From assembly GCA_902363825.1 (NCBI GenBank), contig CABJBK010000004.1, positions 131,712 to 195,711 on the forward strand: DNA of 64,000 nucleotides, in the 5' to 3' direction. The position numbers were made by a program, and so were the translations under genes. The stretch comes from Lachnospiraceae bacterium (GTDB lineage: Bacteria > Bacillota > Clostridia > Lachnospirales > Lachnospiraceae). Below are positions 16,625-24,996 of this stretch, in pieces. How positions within the stretch are numbered: position 1 is the first letter of the stretch; each line of letters opens with the position of its first letter. The notes below the pieces were generated by a model that saw nothing but the letters and a program-made list of their open reading frames with translations, was not told the DNA's origin and searched no databases.

Positions 16625-17677
16625 ATGGAATTAGGCAGTGAATACGACTTAGATTTAAACAAACTGAATATCTCATCCAATAACCTCTTTCATTATCTGG
16701 AGTCTTATAATTGTCAGTTTTTTGACAGTGGGAGAAGCGCTCTTCGTCATATCCCGTTTAATCAAAATAAGGCTGTTCTTCTGCCCGAATTTATTTGTGA
16801 ATCGGTCAGCAACTGTTTTCCATCCCAAAACATTATTTTTTATAATATAACCGAAGATTTGCAGATTGATCTCGACGACCTGAAACGGAAGATCACCCCA
16901 CAGGTGGCAACACTTTACATCTGCCACTATTTCGGTGCCGTTCAGTCCGCACAAATCTTATCTTATCTGCGTCGTATGGCAGACGAATGTGGTATAATGA
17001 TAATTGAAGATACAACGCAAAGTTTTTTTTCGATAAATCATATCACCGGGGACTATATGATCGCCAGCATCCGCAAATGGCTTCCAATTCCGCTTGGCGG
17101 CGTTTTGTATACAAAAAAAGCTCAGGATTTACCCGCACTTGACCATATAAAAACCAGCAGCGACAATACACGCTCCTACGGTATGATACTCAAAAATCTT
17201 TTTTTGAAAAACGAACTGGATTGCAATGCTAAATACCGTCAGATATTTGCAGAATGTGAAGAAAAATTGGACACTTCCGATGAGATACTGCAGATATCGG
17301 ACTTTTCCCGTTTTCTTATTTCCTGCATTGACATTCCAGAATTGATTGCAGCCCGAAGATCAAATTATCATTTTCTGACTTCGGAACTTCAAAAAATAGG
17401 ACTTCAACCGGTTTGTGCCCTGGCAGAAAATGACTGCCCGCTGGTTTTTCCTCTACGTGTAAAAAACCGCGATTCTTTTCGAAGTTATTTAATGGAACAC
17501 AAGATATACTGCGCTGTACACTGGCCATTTGATCACTTCCGGCCTGAATTCCGGCCAATGGCACAAAAAAACGCAGAGACATTGATCTCTCTTCCAATCG
17601 ATCAACGATATCAAAAAAATGATATGACCTATTTAAGGGATATTATTTTTCAATATGGGGGTGAATTACTATTTTAA
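16625..17677 (+). CDS. DegT-like PLP-dependent aminotransferase
   Basis: The product has 350 residues. FFDSGRSALRHI near residue 37 is the PLP-phosphate loop, IMIIEDTTQSFF near 125 holds the PLP-binding Asp, and ASIRKWLPIPLGG near 150 holds the probable Schiff-base lysine. It is diverged from the standard LegC/PseC amino-sugar aminotransferases: shorter, and lacking their usual N-terminal arm. Its place as first gene of a NeuBCA operon suggests it sets an amino group on the nonulosonate precursor or a side group. Its last 7 bases overlap the next gene. Confidence 0.72.
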   Translation: MELGSEYDLDLNKLNISSNNLFHYLESYNCQFFDSGRSALRHIPFNQNKAVLLPEFICESVSNCFPSQNIIFYNITEDLQIDLDDLKRKITPQVATLYICHYFGAVQSAQILSYLRRMADECGIMIIEDTTQSFFSINHITGDYMIASIRKWLPIPLGGVLYTKKAQDLPALDHIKTSSDNTRSYGMILKNLFLKNELDCNAKYRQIFAECEEKLDTSDEILQISDFSRFLISCIDIPELIAARRSNYHFLTSELQKIGLQPVCALAENDCPLVFPLRVKNRDSFRSYLMEHKIYCAVHWPFDHFRPEFRPMAQKNAETLISLPIDQRYQKNDMTYLRDIIFQYGGELLF

Positions 17678-18723
17678 AAATATATCAACAAACAGATGCT
17701 GCTGCATGGGACATTTGTATAAAATCATTTATTAACTGGGATATCTATTATTTATATGAGTATGCACATTCTTTCATGCTTCATGGTGACGGTGAACCGT
17801 TGCTCATCTATTACGAAGATGCAGCTTCCCGCTTCTGCTATGTGGTCATGAAAAGCGACATTGCAGCTTCCGGACTATTTGGCGAACAACTTTCCGCTGA
17901 TACATGGTACGATCTCGAAACACCTTACGGCTATGGTGGACCATTGAGTGATCATAATATTCCAAAAGATTCCCAGATCCAGTTTCTGAAGGAATTACAG
18001 CATTACTGCCGGGAAAATCGAATTGTTTCACAGTTTGTACGTTTTCATCCGTTATTACTCAACCACGAGCTGCTTCCATATGTTATTGAAACACGTTATT
18101 TAAGAGACACCATATTTATGGATACCACAAATCCGGATCTGATCATGAAAAACATGGATTCCAAAAACCGTAATATGGTCAGAAAAGCAATTAAAAACGA
18201 CGTCACTATTGTACGAAAAGACATTACAGACTTCAAAGATTTTATTCCAATGTATAATGAGACAATGGAAAAAAATCAGGCAGATGCATACTACACTTTC
18301 CAGACAGATTACTTTGAATCCTTAAAACTTCTTGCAGATTACGCATGCATTTTTTATGCAATGTATGAGGGAAAACCTGTCAGCGGTTCTATCATGTTTT
18401 ATAATGACCGATATATGCATTACCATCTTTCCGGCACACATACAGAATACCGGAAATATTCTCCAGGAAACCTTCTTCTTTACGAAGCAGCATGTCAGGC
18501 AAGCGAAATGGGAATATCAAAATTTCATTTAGGAGGCGGCATGCTCCCGGATGACACTCTTTTTGGCTTCAAAAAGCAATTTAACAAAAATGGCAGAGCT
18601 CCTTTTTGGGTTGGTCGAACCATTTTTGATCCGGATGCATATCACGATCTGGTCATGCTGCGCAAAAAACTGAATCCCGAATTTGATGAAAACAATGGAT
18701 TCATGATTCAATATAGAAAATAA
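17671..18723 (+). CDS. FemX-like (Acetyltransf_6/GNAT) transferase with apparent ATT start
   Basis: The product has 350 residues if translation begins at ATT 17671. The core fits the FemAB/Acetyltransf_6 fold, including KNRNMVRKAIKN, SGSIMFYNDRYMHYHLSG and the KFHLGGG strand. Such proteins transfer aminoacyl groups from tRNA, or acyl groups, to amino sugars and peptides. The first ATG (17776) would discard 35 codons that encode a plausible N terminus (SFINWDIYYLYEYAHSF). In that frame a TGA lies at 17662-17664 and no ATG/GTG/TTG occurs before 17776. The ATT sits about 7 bases after GGGGGTG and overlaps the upstream stop. Likely role: N-acylation of the nonulosonate; exact donor unknown. Confidence 0.68.
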   Translation: MLKIYQQTDAAAWDICIKSFINWDIYYLYEYAHSFMLHGDGEPLLIYYEDAASRFCYVVMKSDIAASGLFGEQLSADTWYDLETPYGYGGPLSDHNIPKDSQIQFLKELQHYCRENRIVSQFVRFHPLLLNHELLPYVIETRYLRDTIFMDTTNPDLIMKNMDSKNRNMVRKAIKNDVTIVRKDITDFKDFIPMYNETMEKNQADAYYTFQTDYFESLKLLADYACIFYAMYEGKPVSGSIMFYNDRYMHYHLSGTHTEYRKYSPGNLLLYEAACQASEMGISKFHLGGGMLPDDTLFGFKKQFNKNGRAPFWVGRTIFDPDAYHDLVMLRKKLNPEFDENNGFMIQYRK

Positions 18724-18755
18724 ACAAACTTATACACTTTATGGAGACGAAAAAC

Positions 18756-19754
18756 ATGAAAAAAATTATTGTATTCGGTGCAACCGGAAATGTAGGGTCT
18801 TATTTCACCAAATATGCATCTGAGTATTTTTCAAAAGACGAATATCAGATCATTGCTTCCGGGAAGCGTAAAAAAGCAGACGTTTTTCAAACTATGGATG
18901 TCCCATACATATCCGTTGACATCACAAATCCTTCTGATTTTGACAATCTTCCGAAAGAAGATATATATGCCGTTGTTTTACTTGCTGCTGTTATTCCTGC
19001 CTATATGGACGGCTATCATCCCAAAGATTATCTTGATTCGATCATCATGGGAACCTACAATGTGCTCGAATTTTGCAGGACAAGGAATGTAGATCGTATT
19101 TTATACTCCACCAGCTGCTTTGATGTATGGGAATATCCAACCGGAACCATCATCAAACCGGATATGCCAAAGAACTTCAGTTACACCGGCGACCACGCCA
19201 TGTATGTCATTTCCAAAAACACTGCGTTGGAGTTACTTGAACATTACCATCAGCAATATGGTCTGAAAACTTTTGCTTTCCGTTTTCCGACCGTATATTC
19301 CTACAGTACCAACCACTATATTTATCCAAATGGTGTCAAAACACTGCGTCCTTTGTACAAACTGATCTTTCATGCAATGGAAAGTAAACCTCTTGAAATC
19401 TGGGGTGATCCAAACTATGCCAAAGATATGCTTCATGTTTATGACATGGCCCAGATGTTTTGCAAAGCCATTGAAGTACAGAACTTAACAAAAGGGTTTT
19501 ATAATTGCGGAACCGGTATACCCGTTACCTTGCGCCAGCAAATGGAGGCTATCATTGAAGTCTTCTGTCCACCGGGCAAACCTTCCGAAATTATCTGTCT
19601 GACCGACAAAATTGCTGGCGGCGGTATATTAATGGATGTTCAAAATGCCAAAGATGAACTTGGTTATGAACCAAAATATGATGTAGTAAAACTATTTGAA
19701 AATTTTAAAGAAGAAATGAAAGTTGATCGTTTTTTAGAACTACGCGGAAAATAA
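18756..19754 (+). CDS. NAD-dependent epimerase/dehydratase (extended SDR)
   Basis: The product has 332 residues. VFGATGNVGSYF is the N-terminal NAD-binding motif, and YVISKNTALELL near residue 150 supplies the Tyr-x3-Lys catalytic pair. The substrate half ends with MLHVYDMAQMFCKAIE and GFYNCGTGIPV. The family oxidises and epimerises or dehydrates nucleotide sugars. It may stand in for the LegB-type dehydratase or epimerase of the pathway, but it is not a textbook LegB. The start is ATG 18756, nine bases after GGAG; the in-frame ATG at 18741 lacks a ribosome site. Confidence 0.78.
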   Translation: MKKIIVFGATGNVGSYFTKYASEYFSKDEYQIIASGKRKKADVFQTMDVPYISVDITNPSDFDNLPKEDIYAVVLLAAVIPAYMDGYHPKDYLDSIIMGTYNVLEFCRTRNVDRILYSTSCFDVWEYPTGTIIKPDMPKNFSYTGDHAMYVISKNTALELLEHYHQQYGLKTFAFRFPTVYSYSTNHYIYPNGVKTLRPLYKLIFHAMESKPLEIWGDPNYAKDMLHVYDMAQMFCKAIEVQNLTKGFYNCGTGIPVTLRQQMEAIIEVFCPPGKPSEIICLTDKIAGGGILMDVQNAKDELGYEPKYDVVKLFENFKEEMKVDRFLELRGK

Positions 19755-19782
19755 TACTTTCATAATGTACAGGAGGGTTTTT

Positions 19783-20775
19783 ATGAAAACAATCATTATT
19801 GCAGAAGCCGGAGTAAATCATAACGGAGATATGGATCTGGCAAAAAAACTCATTGATGAGGCCAAGAAAGCAGGTGCCGATTTTGTTAAATTTCAGACTG
19901 CCGTTGACTGCACTTCCAAATATGCTCCAAAGGCAGAATATCAGAAACGCGAAACCGGAGCAGATGAAACCCAGCTGGAGATGGCAAAAAAACTCCGTCT
20001 GAAATTGGAACAGCATTATGAGCTTTACGAATATTGCAACAGTATCGGGATGTCCTACTTATCTACTGCCTTTGACATTGACAGTGTTCATTTTCTCGAC
20101 TCTCTGGATCTTCCATTTTTTAAGATCCCGTCCGGCGAAATTACTAATTTACCATATCTGTTAGAGATTGCCGCCACCAAGAAACCAGTTGTTATGTCTA
20201 CCGGAATGGCAGAAATGGACGAGATCGCGACTGCTATTGACATTTTAAAGAAAAACGGAACCAGTGAAATTACTTTACTGCAATGTCATACCGATTACCC
20301 TACCGCTATGGAAAATGTAAATTTAAATGCAATGCTCACCTTAAAAAATGCATTTCATCTTCCTGTCGGCTTATCCGATCACAGCGTAGGGATTGAGGTT
20401 CCGATCGCAGCTGTCGCAATGGGTGCCACTGTAATTGAAAAACATTTTACACTGGATCGCACTATGATTGGTCCGGATCACAAGGCAAGCATTGAACCAG
20501 ATGAATTAAAAGCAATGGTTTCTGCCATTCGTAATATTGAAGTGGCACTTGGTGATGGCAAAAAAATCTGTTCTCCTGCAGAACGTCCCAATATTATTGT
20601 CGCCCGAAAAAGTATTGTTGCAAAAAGAGATATCAAAAAAGGTGAAATTTTAACCGAAGAAAACATTACTACCAAACGTCCCGGAAACGGAATTTCTGCT
20701 ATGAAATGGTTTGATGTACTGGGAACAAAAGCAATTCGTGATTTTGGAGAAGATGAATTAATATGCACAGAGTAA
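19783..20775 (+). CDS. neuB: N-acetylneuraminate/legionaminate synthase family protein
   Basis: A 330-residue protein of normal NeuB length. The TIM barrel begins IAEAGVNHNGDMDLAKKL, with ADFVKFQT and VGLSDHSVGIEV, and IEKHFTLDR for metal binding. A C-terminal SAF (antifreeze-like) domain (about 275-330) closes the active site. It condenses phosphoenolpyruvate with a 6-carbon amino sugar to give the nine-carbon acid. NeuB, LegI and PseI share this fold. The adjacent hydrolysing epimerase rules out a PseG-type route and leaves sialic or legionaminic acid. AGGAGGG lies six bases before the chosen ATG. Overlaps neuC by 13 bases. Confidence 0.9.
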   Translation: MKTIIIAEAGVNHNGDMDLAKKLIDEAKKAGADFVKFQTAVDCTSKYAPKAEYQKRETGADETQLEMAKKLRLKLEQHYELYEYCNSIGMSYLSTAFDIDSVHFLDSLDLPFFKIPSGEITNLPYLLEIAATKKPVVMSTGMAEMDEIATAIDILKKNGTSEITLLQCHTDYPTAMENVNLNAMLTLKNAFHLPVGLSDHSVGIEVPIAAVAMGATVIEKHFTLDRTMIGPDHKASIEPDELKAMVSAIRNIEVALGDGKKICSPAERPNIIVARKSIVAKRDIKKGEILTEENITTKRPGNGISAMKWFDVLGTKAIRDFGEDELICTE

Positions 20776-21944
20776 AAATTTGCGTTGTAACCGGAAGCCG
20801 CGCTGAATTTGGTCAACTGCTCCCCCTTCTTAAGAAGCTGGAGCAGGATTCTTATTTTAATCTTGACTTTGTAGTGACCGGTTCTCACCTGGCACCGGAA
20901 AATGGAAATACGATCGAAGAAATTCGGGCTTCCCGTATCAATATTTCAGAATGTATTCCAATAAAATATCTTGATGACAATTCGCGGGAAGGAATCGCAC
21001 GTCAGATCAGTGATGTCATCTTATCATTTAGTCACTATTTTTCTGAACACAGACCGGATATGCTGATCGTAATCGGTGACCGTTATGAAATGTTTGGCGT
21101 AGCAATCGCAGCATCCACGCTTTTAATTCCGATCACACACATATGTGGCGGAAGCACTACCAGCGGTGCAATTGATGAAGTATACCGCCACTCAATCACA
21201 AAAATGAGTGCTCTGCACTTTACTACTTGTGACGCTTACCGCAAACGTGTTATTCAACTTGGTGAGAACCCTCATTCTGTATATAATGTTGGTTCTCTTG
21301 CAATCGAAAACTGTTTAAAGACCGAGCTTTTATCTGAAGATGATTTCAGGAACCAGTTAGGACTCTCTATGCATGTTCCTTATTGCGTTGTCACTTTTCA
21401 TCCTGTCACTTTAGAAAAAGAGGCTTCCGAAAACGAATTATATGAATTGATCGAGGCGCTTCGCGCATTCTCCGATTATTCCTATATCATCACTCTTTCC
21501 AATACAGATTCAGGTGGCGACCGTATCAATGAGATTTGGAGATCTACTGCTCAAAAATATACCAATTTCCATGTAGTTCCTTCTCTCGGCATGAAACGTT
21601 ACCTGACTGCCTTAAAATATTCAGAAATGATGATTGGAAATTCATCCAGCGGAACAACCGAGGGACCTGCCATGCACATTCCAACAATTGATATTGGCGA
21701 CAGACAAAAAGGACGTTTCTTTGCTGACAGTATCATACATTGTGACCCGAGGAAAGATGATATCATAAGTGCAATAAAAAAAGCCTCTTCCGCAGAGTTT
21801 AAAGATATGGTCAAACAGGTAAAAAACCCCTTCGGTGACGGAACAACTTCCGATCAGATGATCCAGATCCTAAAGCAGGTCACTTCTGCTCCAGTTAATA
21901 TAAAAAAAGATTTTTATGATGTAAACTTTGAGGTATCAATATGA
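20763..21944 (+). CDS. neuC: UDP-GlcNAc / UDP-diacetylbacillosamine 2-epimerase (hydrolysing)
   Basis: A 393-residue GT-B-like epimerase, with VVTGSRAEFGQLLPLL at the N terminus, DMLIVIGDRYEMFG and ITHICGGSTTSGAIDE in the middle, and MIGNSSSGTTEGPAMH toward the end, all typical of NeuC/LegG. It hydrolyses the UDP-sugar while inverting C2, giving ManNAc or its 2,4-diacetamido-6-deoxy analogue for NeuB. NeuC and LegG are not separable by eye; the PtmE-like gene nearby favours LegG, although LegG acting on a GDP-sugar would then be expected. It ends in an ATGA overlap with neuA. Confidence 0.9.
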   Translation: MHRVKICVVTGSRAEFGQLLPLLKKLEQDSYFNLDFVVTGSHLAPENGNTIEEIRASRINISECIPIKYLDDNSREGIARQISDVILSFSHYFSEHRPDMLIVIGDRYEMFGVAIAASTLLIPITHICGGSTTSGAIDEVYRHSITKMSALHFTTCDAYRKRVIQLGENPHSVYNVGSLAIENCLKTELLSEDDFRNQLGLSMHVPYCVVTFHPVTLEKEASENELYELIEALRAFSDYSYIITLSNTDSGGDRINEIWRSTAQKYTNFHVVPSLGMKRYLTALKYSEMMIGNSSSGTTEGPAMHIPTIDIGDRQKGRFFADSIIHCDPRKDDIISAIKKASSAEFKDMVKQVKNPFGDGTTSDQMIQILKQVTSAPVNIKKDFYDVNFEVSI

Positions 21945-22648
21945 AAAATATAGCTATTATTCCCGCCCGCAGCGGATCAAAAGGACTAAAAGACAAAAAC
22001 ATCAAACCTCTTTTGGATATTCCCCTTTTAGCATACAGTATCCGCGCCGCAAAAGATTCCGCGCTTTTTGATGAGATCATGGTAAGTACAGACAGCGATG
22101 ACTACGCACAGATTGCAAAAGACTATGGTGCTTCTGTTCCTTTTTTGCGCTCTGCTAAAACCAGCAGTGATACCGCCGGCAGCTGGGATGTTGTAACTGA
22201 AGTACTAAGTCAATATCAGACTTCCGGCAGATATTTTGATACCATCTGTCTGCTCCAGCCAACTTCACCTCTACGTATTGCTTCTGATATCATCGGCAGT
22301 TATCAGTTGTTTGACCAGAAAAACGCAGATGCCATAACTGCTGTGTGCGAAATGGATCATTCCCCTTTATGGTCCATGACCCTTCCACCCGATTTATCGC
22401 TTGGCAGTTTTCGCAAATCACTTAGCCAAAGCAAGCGCCGGCAGGATCTGGATACCTATTATCGTATTAATGGTGCCCTTTATATCAGAAAAATTTCTTA
22501 TCATGCCAACAGCATCCAGCTGTTAAGCGAAAAAGAATACGCATACGTTATGGAGCGCGGCCGAAGCATTGACATTGATGTGGCAGAGGACTTTGAATTG
22601 GCCGAGTTTTTAATGAAACGCTCTTTGAATACCTATTCTTCCCATTGA
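21941..22648 (+). CDS. neuA: CMP-nonulosonate (N-acylneuraminate/legionaminate) cytidylyltransferase
   Basis: The product has 235 residues. IIPARSGSKGLKDKNIKPL is the CTP-binding loop, MVSTDSDDYA and LLQPTSPLR are the family strands, and RSIDIDVAEDFELAE carries the C-terminal metal-binding Asp. It activates the nonulosonic acid with CMP for transfer by Maf (22702), which converges on it. It is separated from maf only by a bidirectional terminator. It is about the length of LegF/PseF, shorter than bifunctional NeuA. Confidence 0.9.
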   Translation: MKNIAIIPARSGSKGLKDKNIKPLLDIPLLAYSIRAAKDSALFDEIMVSTDSDDYAQIAKDYGASVPFLRSAKTSSDTAGSWDVVTEVLSQYQTSGRYFDTICLLQPTSPLRIASDIIGSYQLFDQKNADAITAVCEMDHSPLWSMTLPPDLSLGSFRKSLSQSKRRQDLDTYYRINGALYIRKISYHANSIQLLSEKEYAYVMERGRSIDIDVAEDFELAEFLMKRSLNTYSSH

Positions 22649-22654
22649 TAAATT

Positions 22655-22697
22655 CAAAAACAGACAGTATATATTACATGTACTGCCTGTTTTTTTA
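22655..22697. terminator. Bidirectional terminator between neuA and maf
   Basis: An AAACAG-x-CAGTA / TACTG-x-CTGTTT stem with an AT-rich loop is flanked by an A-run and a T-run, so it can end both the plus-strand neu operon and the minus-strand flagellin-maf transcript. Confidence 0.75.
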
Positions 22698-22701
22698 TCT
22701 G

Positions 22702-24570
22702 TTACTCCTCTATTTTACCAAACACTTCATCTGAAAATCCCTCAAAAAGATTTGCACATTCTTCAACCAGTTCCATAAACAGAATTCCACGTCTTGCAAT
22801 CTCTTTGCATTCTTCCTCGAAAGAACCGTATTCAATATACTGTGATGTCTTTAAAATGCTGTTGGCACGTCCGAGCGTTTCTTCTACTAATGAATAATTC
22901 TGATTCTTCTCTATTTTTTTAGTATTTTTCTTAATCTGCTTTAACAATTTGTCATATGCTGCATTATCCATATTATGATTCTGCGTCAGCTTATCCAGTT
23001 TTTGATACAATTTCTTACCTGCAGCCGCATTTACCGCCATCTCATGAAACTTCTTCGGCGTATCTTTCATATAGACCAGAATCTTTTTCTGTTCCTCCGG
23101 GTTAAACATCGGCTCCAGCTTCTCAATATTTGCAGATACATCTGCCTCAATCTTACACTCTTTTTCTATCGCCTCTTTTAATGTCGAAATCTCCGTTCCT
23201 TTGATCTTCGCCCCGCCCTCGGTCGCATTGATCACTCGAAAATTCGGATACATATTTTTCCAACGCGCAATAAAATCTTCAAACCAGATTCTGTAATGAT
23301 CAAAATCCGGTCTGGTCGGTACCTTTTCCTCCACATTTCCCGGAACCATCTTCATCTTTGAAGTATCCAGTTCTTCCATCTTCTCTTTAAATGTACCATC
23401 CGCATGAGTCTTATTTCCTGTCAATGCAAGATCCTGTCCTACCATAATGACCGTCCCAAGCCCAAGATAACATGCCAATGAAAATGCAGCTGTCGCTACA
23501 GAACCGCCCACATCCATTGCTGCCCACTCTTTATGATTCATCTCATACATGCGATCAAAATACGGCGTGAATTCCCGGAAGAAAAATTTCTTTCCTTTAT
23601 GATAATCCATTACTGCATGTGCTGCCCGCACTTCACTGAGCAGCGGTATGTTTCTGCTTTCTTCTACTGCTACGAGTTCCAGTGGCTTTGTCCCGTCTAT
23701 AATCGCATACATATCCGGTATAATTCCATTTCTTAAAAGCGGCTTCATTGCCGTATCCACTGCAATGATAAACGCCTTATTCTTTGCCTTTTTCAGTTCC
23801 TCAATATTTTTATTTAATGAAGGACCCGCAGATACAATAATTGCCGGCATTTCTCTTGGAATTGCCTCCATCAGCTGCTTTGCCTGATAGCCTGTACGCA
23901 CATAGTCGGCATTTTTCAGCATATTTTCCACTGCCACCTTGGAAAACGCCTGTACCGTATTTATATTTACCAGATATTCCTCTGCCACATCCTTTAACAC
24001 TTTTTGAAAATCAAGCACTTTTTCAGGGCATATCTCATTGTAATTCGGCAATATGAAATGTCGCATACAGGATACTCTGTCTCCGCGGAGCATCTGCTTG
24101 ATCAGCGGCTTAATGCCTTCTTCATTGATTCCCTCTACTAACAATGCCACAATTCTGTCTTCAAACAGTTCTTCGATATCTACATGAAACAACTGCTCAT
24201 AAAAGATTGAAAATGACGGTTCATACACCATTACCATATTGTCATTTTTTTTCGGCACTTCTTTAAAAAGTTCCTCCAGATAGCAGCCATTTCCTATTCC
24301 AACCATAAAAAGCGGTGCTGAATATTCTATCTTTCCCAGAAATTTAATCTGATTTGCTGCCGCCAACGAAGCGGAACGTTTTCCTGCAAGATACAGGGTT
24401 CGATTGTTTCTTTGTACTTTTAAGATCTCTCTGCCCTCAAGATTGATTTCACTCTCAACATCAAGATTTTCTTTTTGTAACAACTCATCTTTTTTTTCTT
24501 CGATCAGTTTATCCATGCCCGGAAATCTCTTGTTCAACGCCTCCAGGTTCTTTTCGTATAATCCCATCAT
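22702..24570 (-). CDS. maf: Motility-associated factor glycosyltransferase (Maf, DUF115)
   Basis: A 622-residue Maf protein. MVGIGNGCYLEE near residue 90 begins the N-terminal domain. The central DUF115 core has AIIVSAGPSLNKN at 243-255 and PDMYAIIDGTKP near 285-296, which bind the CMP-sugar, and TVIMVGQDLAL after it. Maf enzymes attach nonulosonic acids to serine or threonine of flagellin in the cytoplasm before export. It lies downstream of flagellin, and neuBCA converge on it, so pathway and transferase are neighbours. The ATGATG start overlaps the stop of the small gene upstream, implying coupling. Confidence 0.9.
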   Translation of the reverse strand: MMGLYEKNLEALNKRFPGMDKLIEEKKDELLQKENLDVESEINLEGREILKVQRNNRTLYLAGKRSASLAAANQIKFLGKIEYSAPLFMVGIGNGCYLEELFKEVPKKNDNMVMVYEPSFSIFYEQLFHVDIEELFEDRIVALLVEGINEEGIKPLIKQMLRGDRVSCMRHFILPNYNEICPEKVLDFQKVLKDVAEEYLVNINTVQAFSKVAVENMLKNADYVRTGYQAKQLMEAIPREMPAIIVSAGPSLNKNIEELKKAKNKAFIIAVDTAMKPLLRNGIIPDMYAIIDGTKPLELVAVEESRNIPLLSEVRAAHAVMDYHKGKKFFFREFTPYFDRMYEMNHKEWAAMDVGGSVATAAFSLACYLGLGTVIMVGQDLALTGNKTHADGTFKEKMEELDTSKMKMVPGNVEEKVPTRPDFDHYRIWFEDFIARWKNMYPNFRVINATEGGAKIKGTEISTLKEAIEKECKIEADVSANIEKLEPMFNPEEQKKILVYMKDTPKKFHEMAVNAAAGKKLYQKLDKLTQNHNMDNAAYDKLLKQIKKNTKKIEKNQNYSLVEETLGRANSILKTSQYIEYGSFEEECKEIARRGILFMELVEECANLFEGFSDEVFGKIEE

Positions 24571-24908
24571 TGTACCAGCACCTTCTTTCCTGCGAAATAT
24601 TCTTCTGGCACAAACATCGTCAGATATTCGCTGATTCCGCTTTCCAGCGCATCCAGCATCAATACTGTATCATTTTCTTTTGCTGCTGTTACTATATCAT
24701 CCAGGATTGTAAGCAGATTTGCCTGCAATGCCTGGTACAATTCATCTTCAATTCCAAACTGATTGCCTGACAAAAACCATGTTGTAAATTCTTCTATCAT
24801 TGGCAATCTCTTTTTTGCCTGTTCTATATAATCGTTTTTTCTGCTCTCTAACCGCCGATAACCAATATAATTGATCTCCATATAAAGCTGTTTTATCTTC
24901 TCTTCCAT
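24567..24908 (-). CDS. Unassigned 113-residue protein coupled to maf
   Basis: A mostly helical, acidic protein beginning MEEKIKQLYMEINYIGYRRL and ending YFAGKKVLVQ. The ATG at 24908 follows AAAGGAA. A longer frame continues up to 25121, but that part only mirrors the flagellin gene and the terminator, so I do not accept it. The stop overlaps the maf start. I do not recognise the family. Position between flagellin and Maf suggests an accessory role in flagellin glycosylation or export. Confidence 0.7.
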   Translation of the reverse strand: MEEKIKQLYMEINYIGYRRLESRKNDYIEQAKKRLPMIEEFTTWFLSGNQFGIEDELYQALQANLLTILDDIVTAAKENDTVLMLDALESGISEYLTMFVPEEYFAGKKVLVQ

Positions 24909-24930
24909 ACTGATTCCTTTTATCTTTATA

Positions 24931-24963
24931 AAGAAAGAGCCGGCAAAACTGCCGGTTCTTTCT
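24931..24963 (-). terminator. Terminator after flagellin
   Basis: AAAGAACCGGCA and TGCCGGCTCTTT form a long GC-rich stem with a GTTT loop, followed by TCTTT, 34 bases beyond the flagellin stop. It should end most flagellin transcripts. Expression of maf would depend on read-through or a weak internal promoter that I could not identify. Confidence 0.85.
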
Positions 24964-24996
24964 ATGTTGATTAAATTAACTGCCAATCTTATCAGA

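Noticed and set aside
19765..19782. A start for NeuB six codons upstream of 19783
   Set aside because: AGGAGGG lies between the two and serves the downstream ATG.
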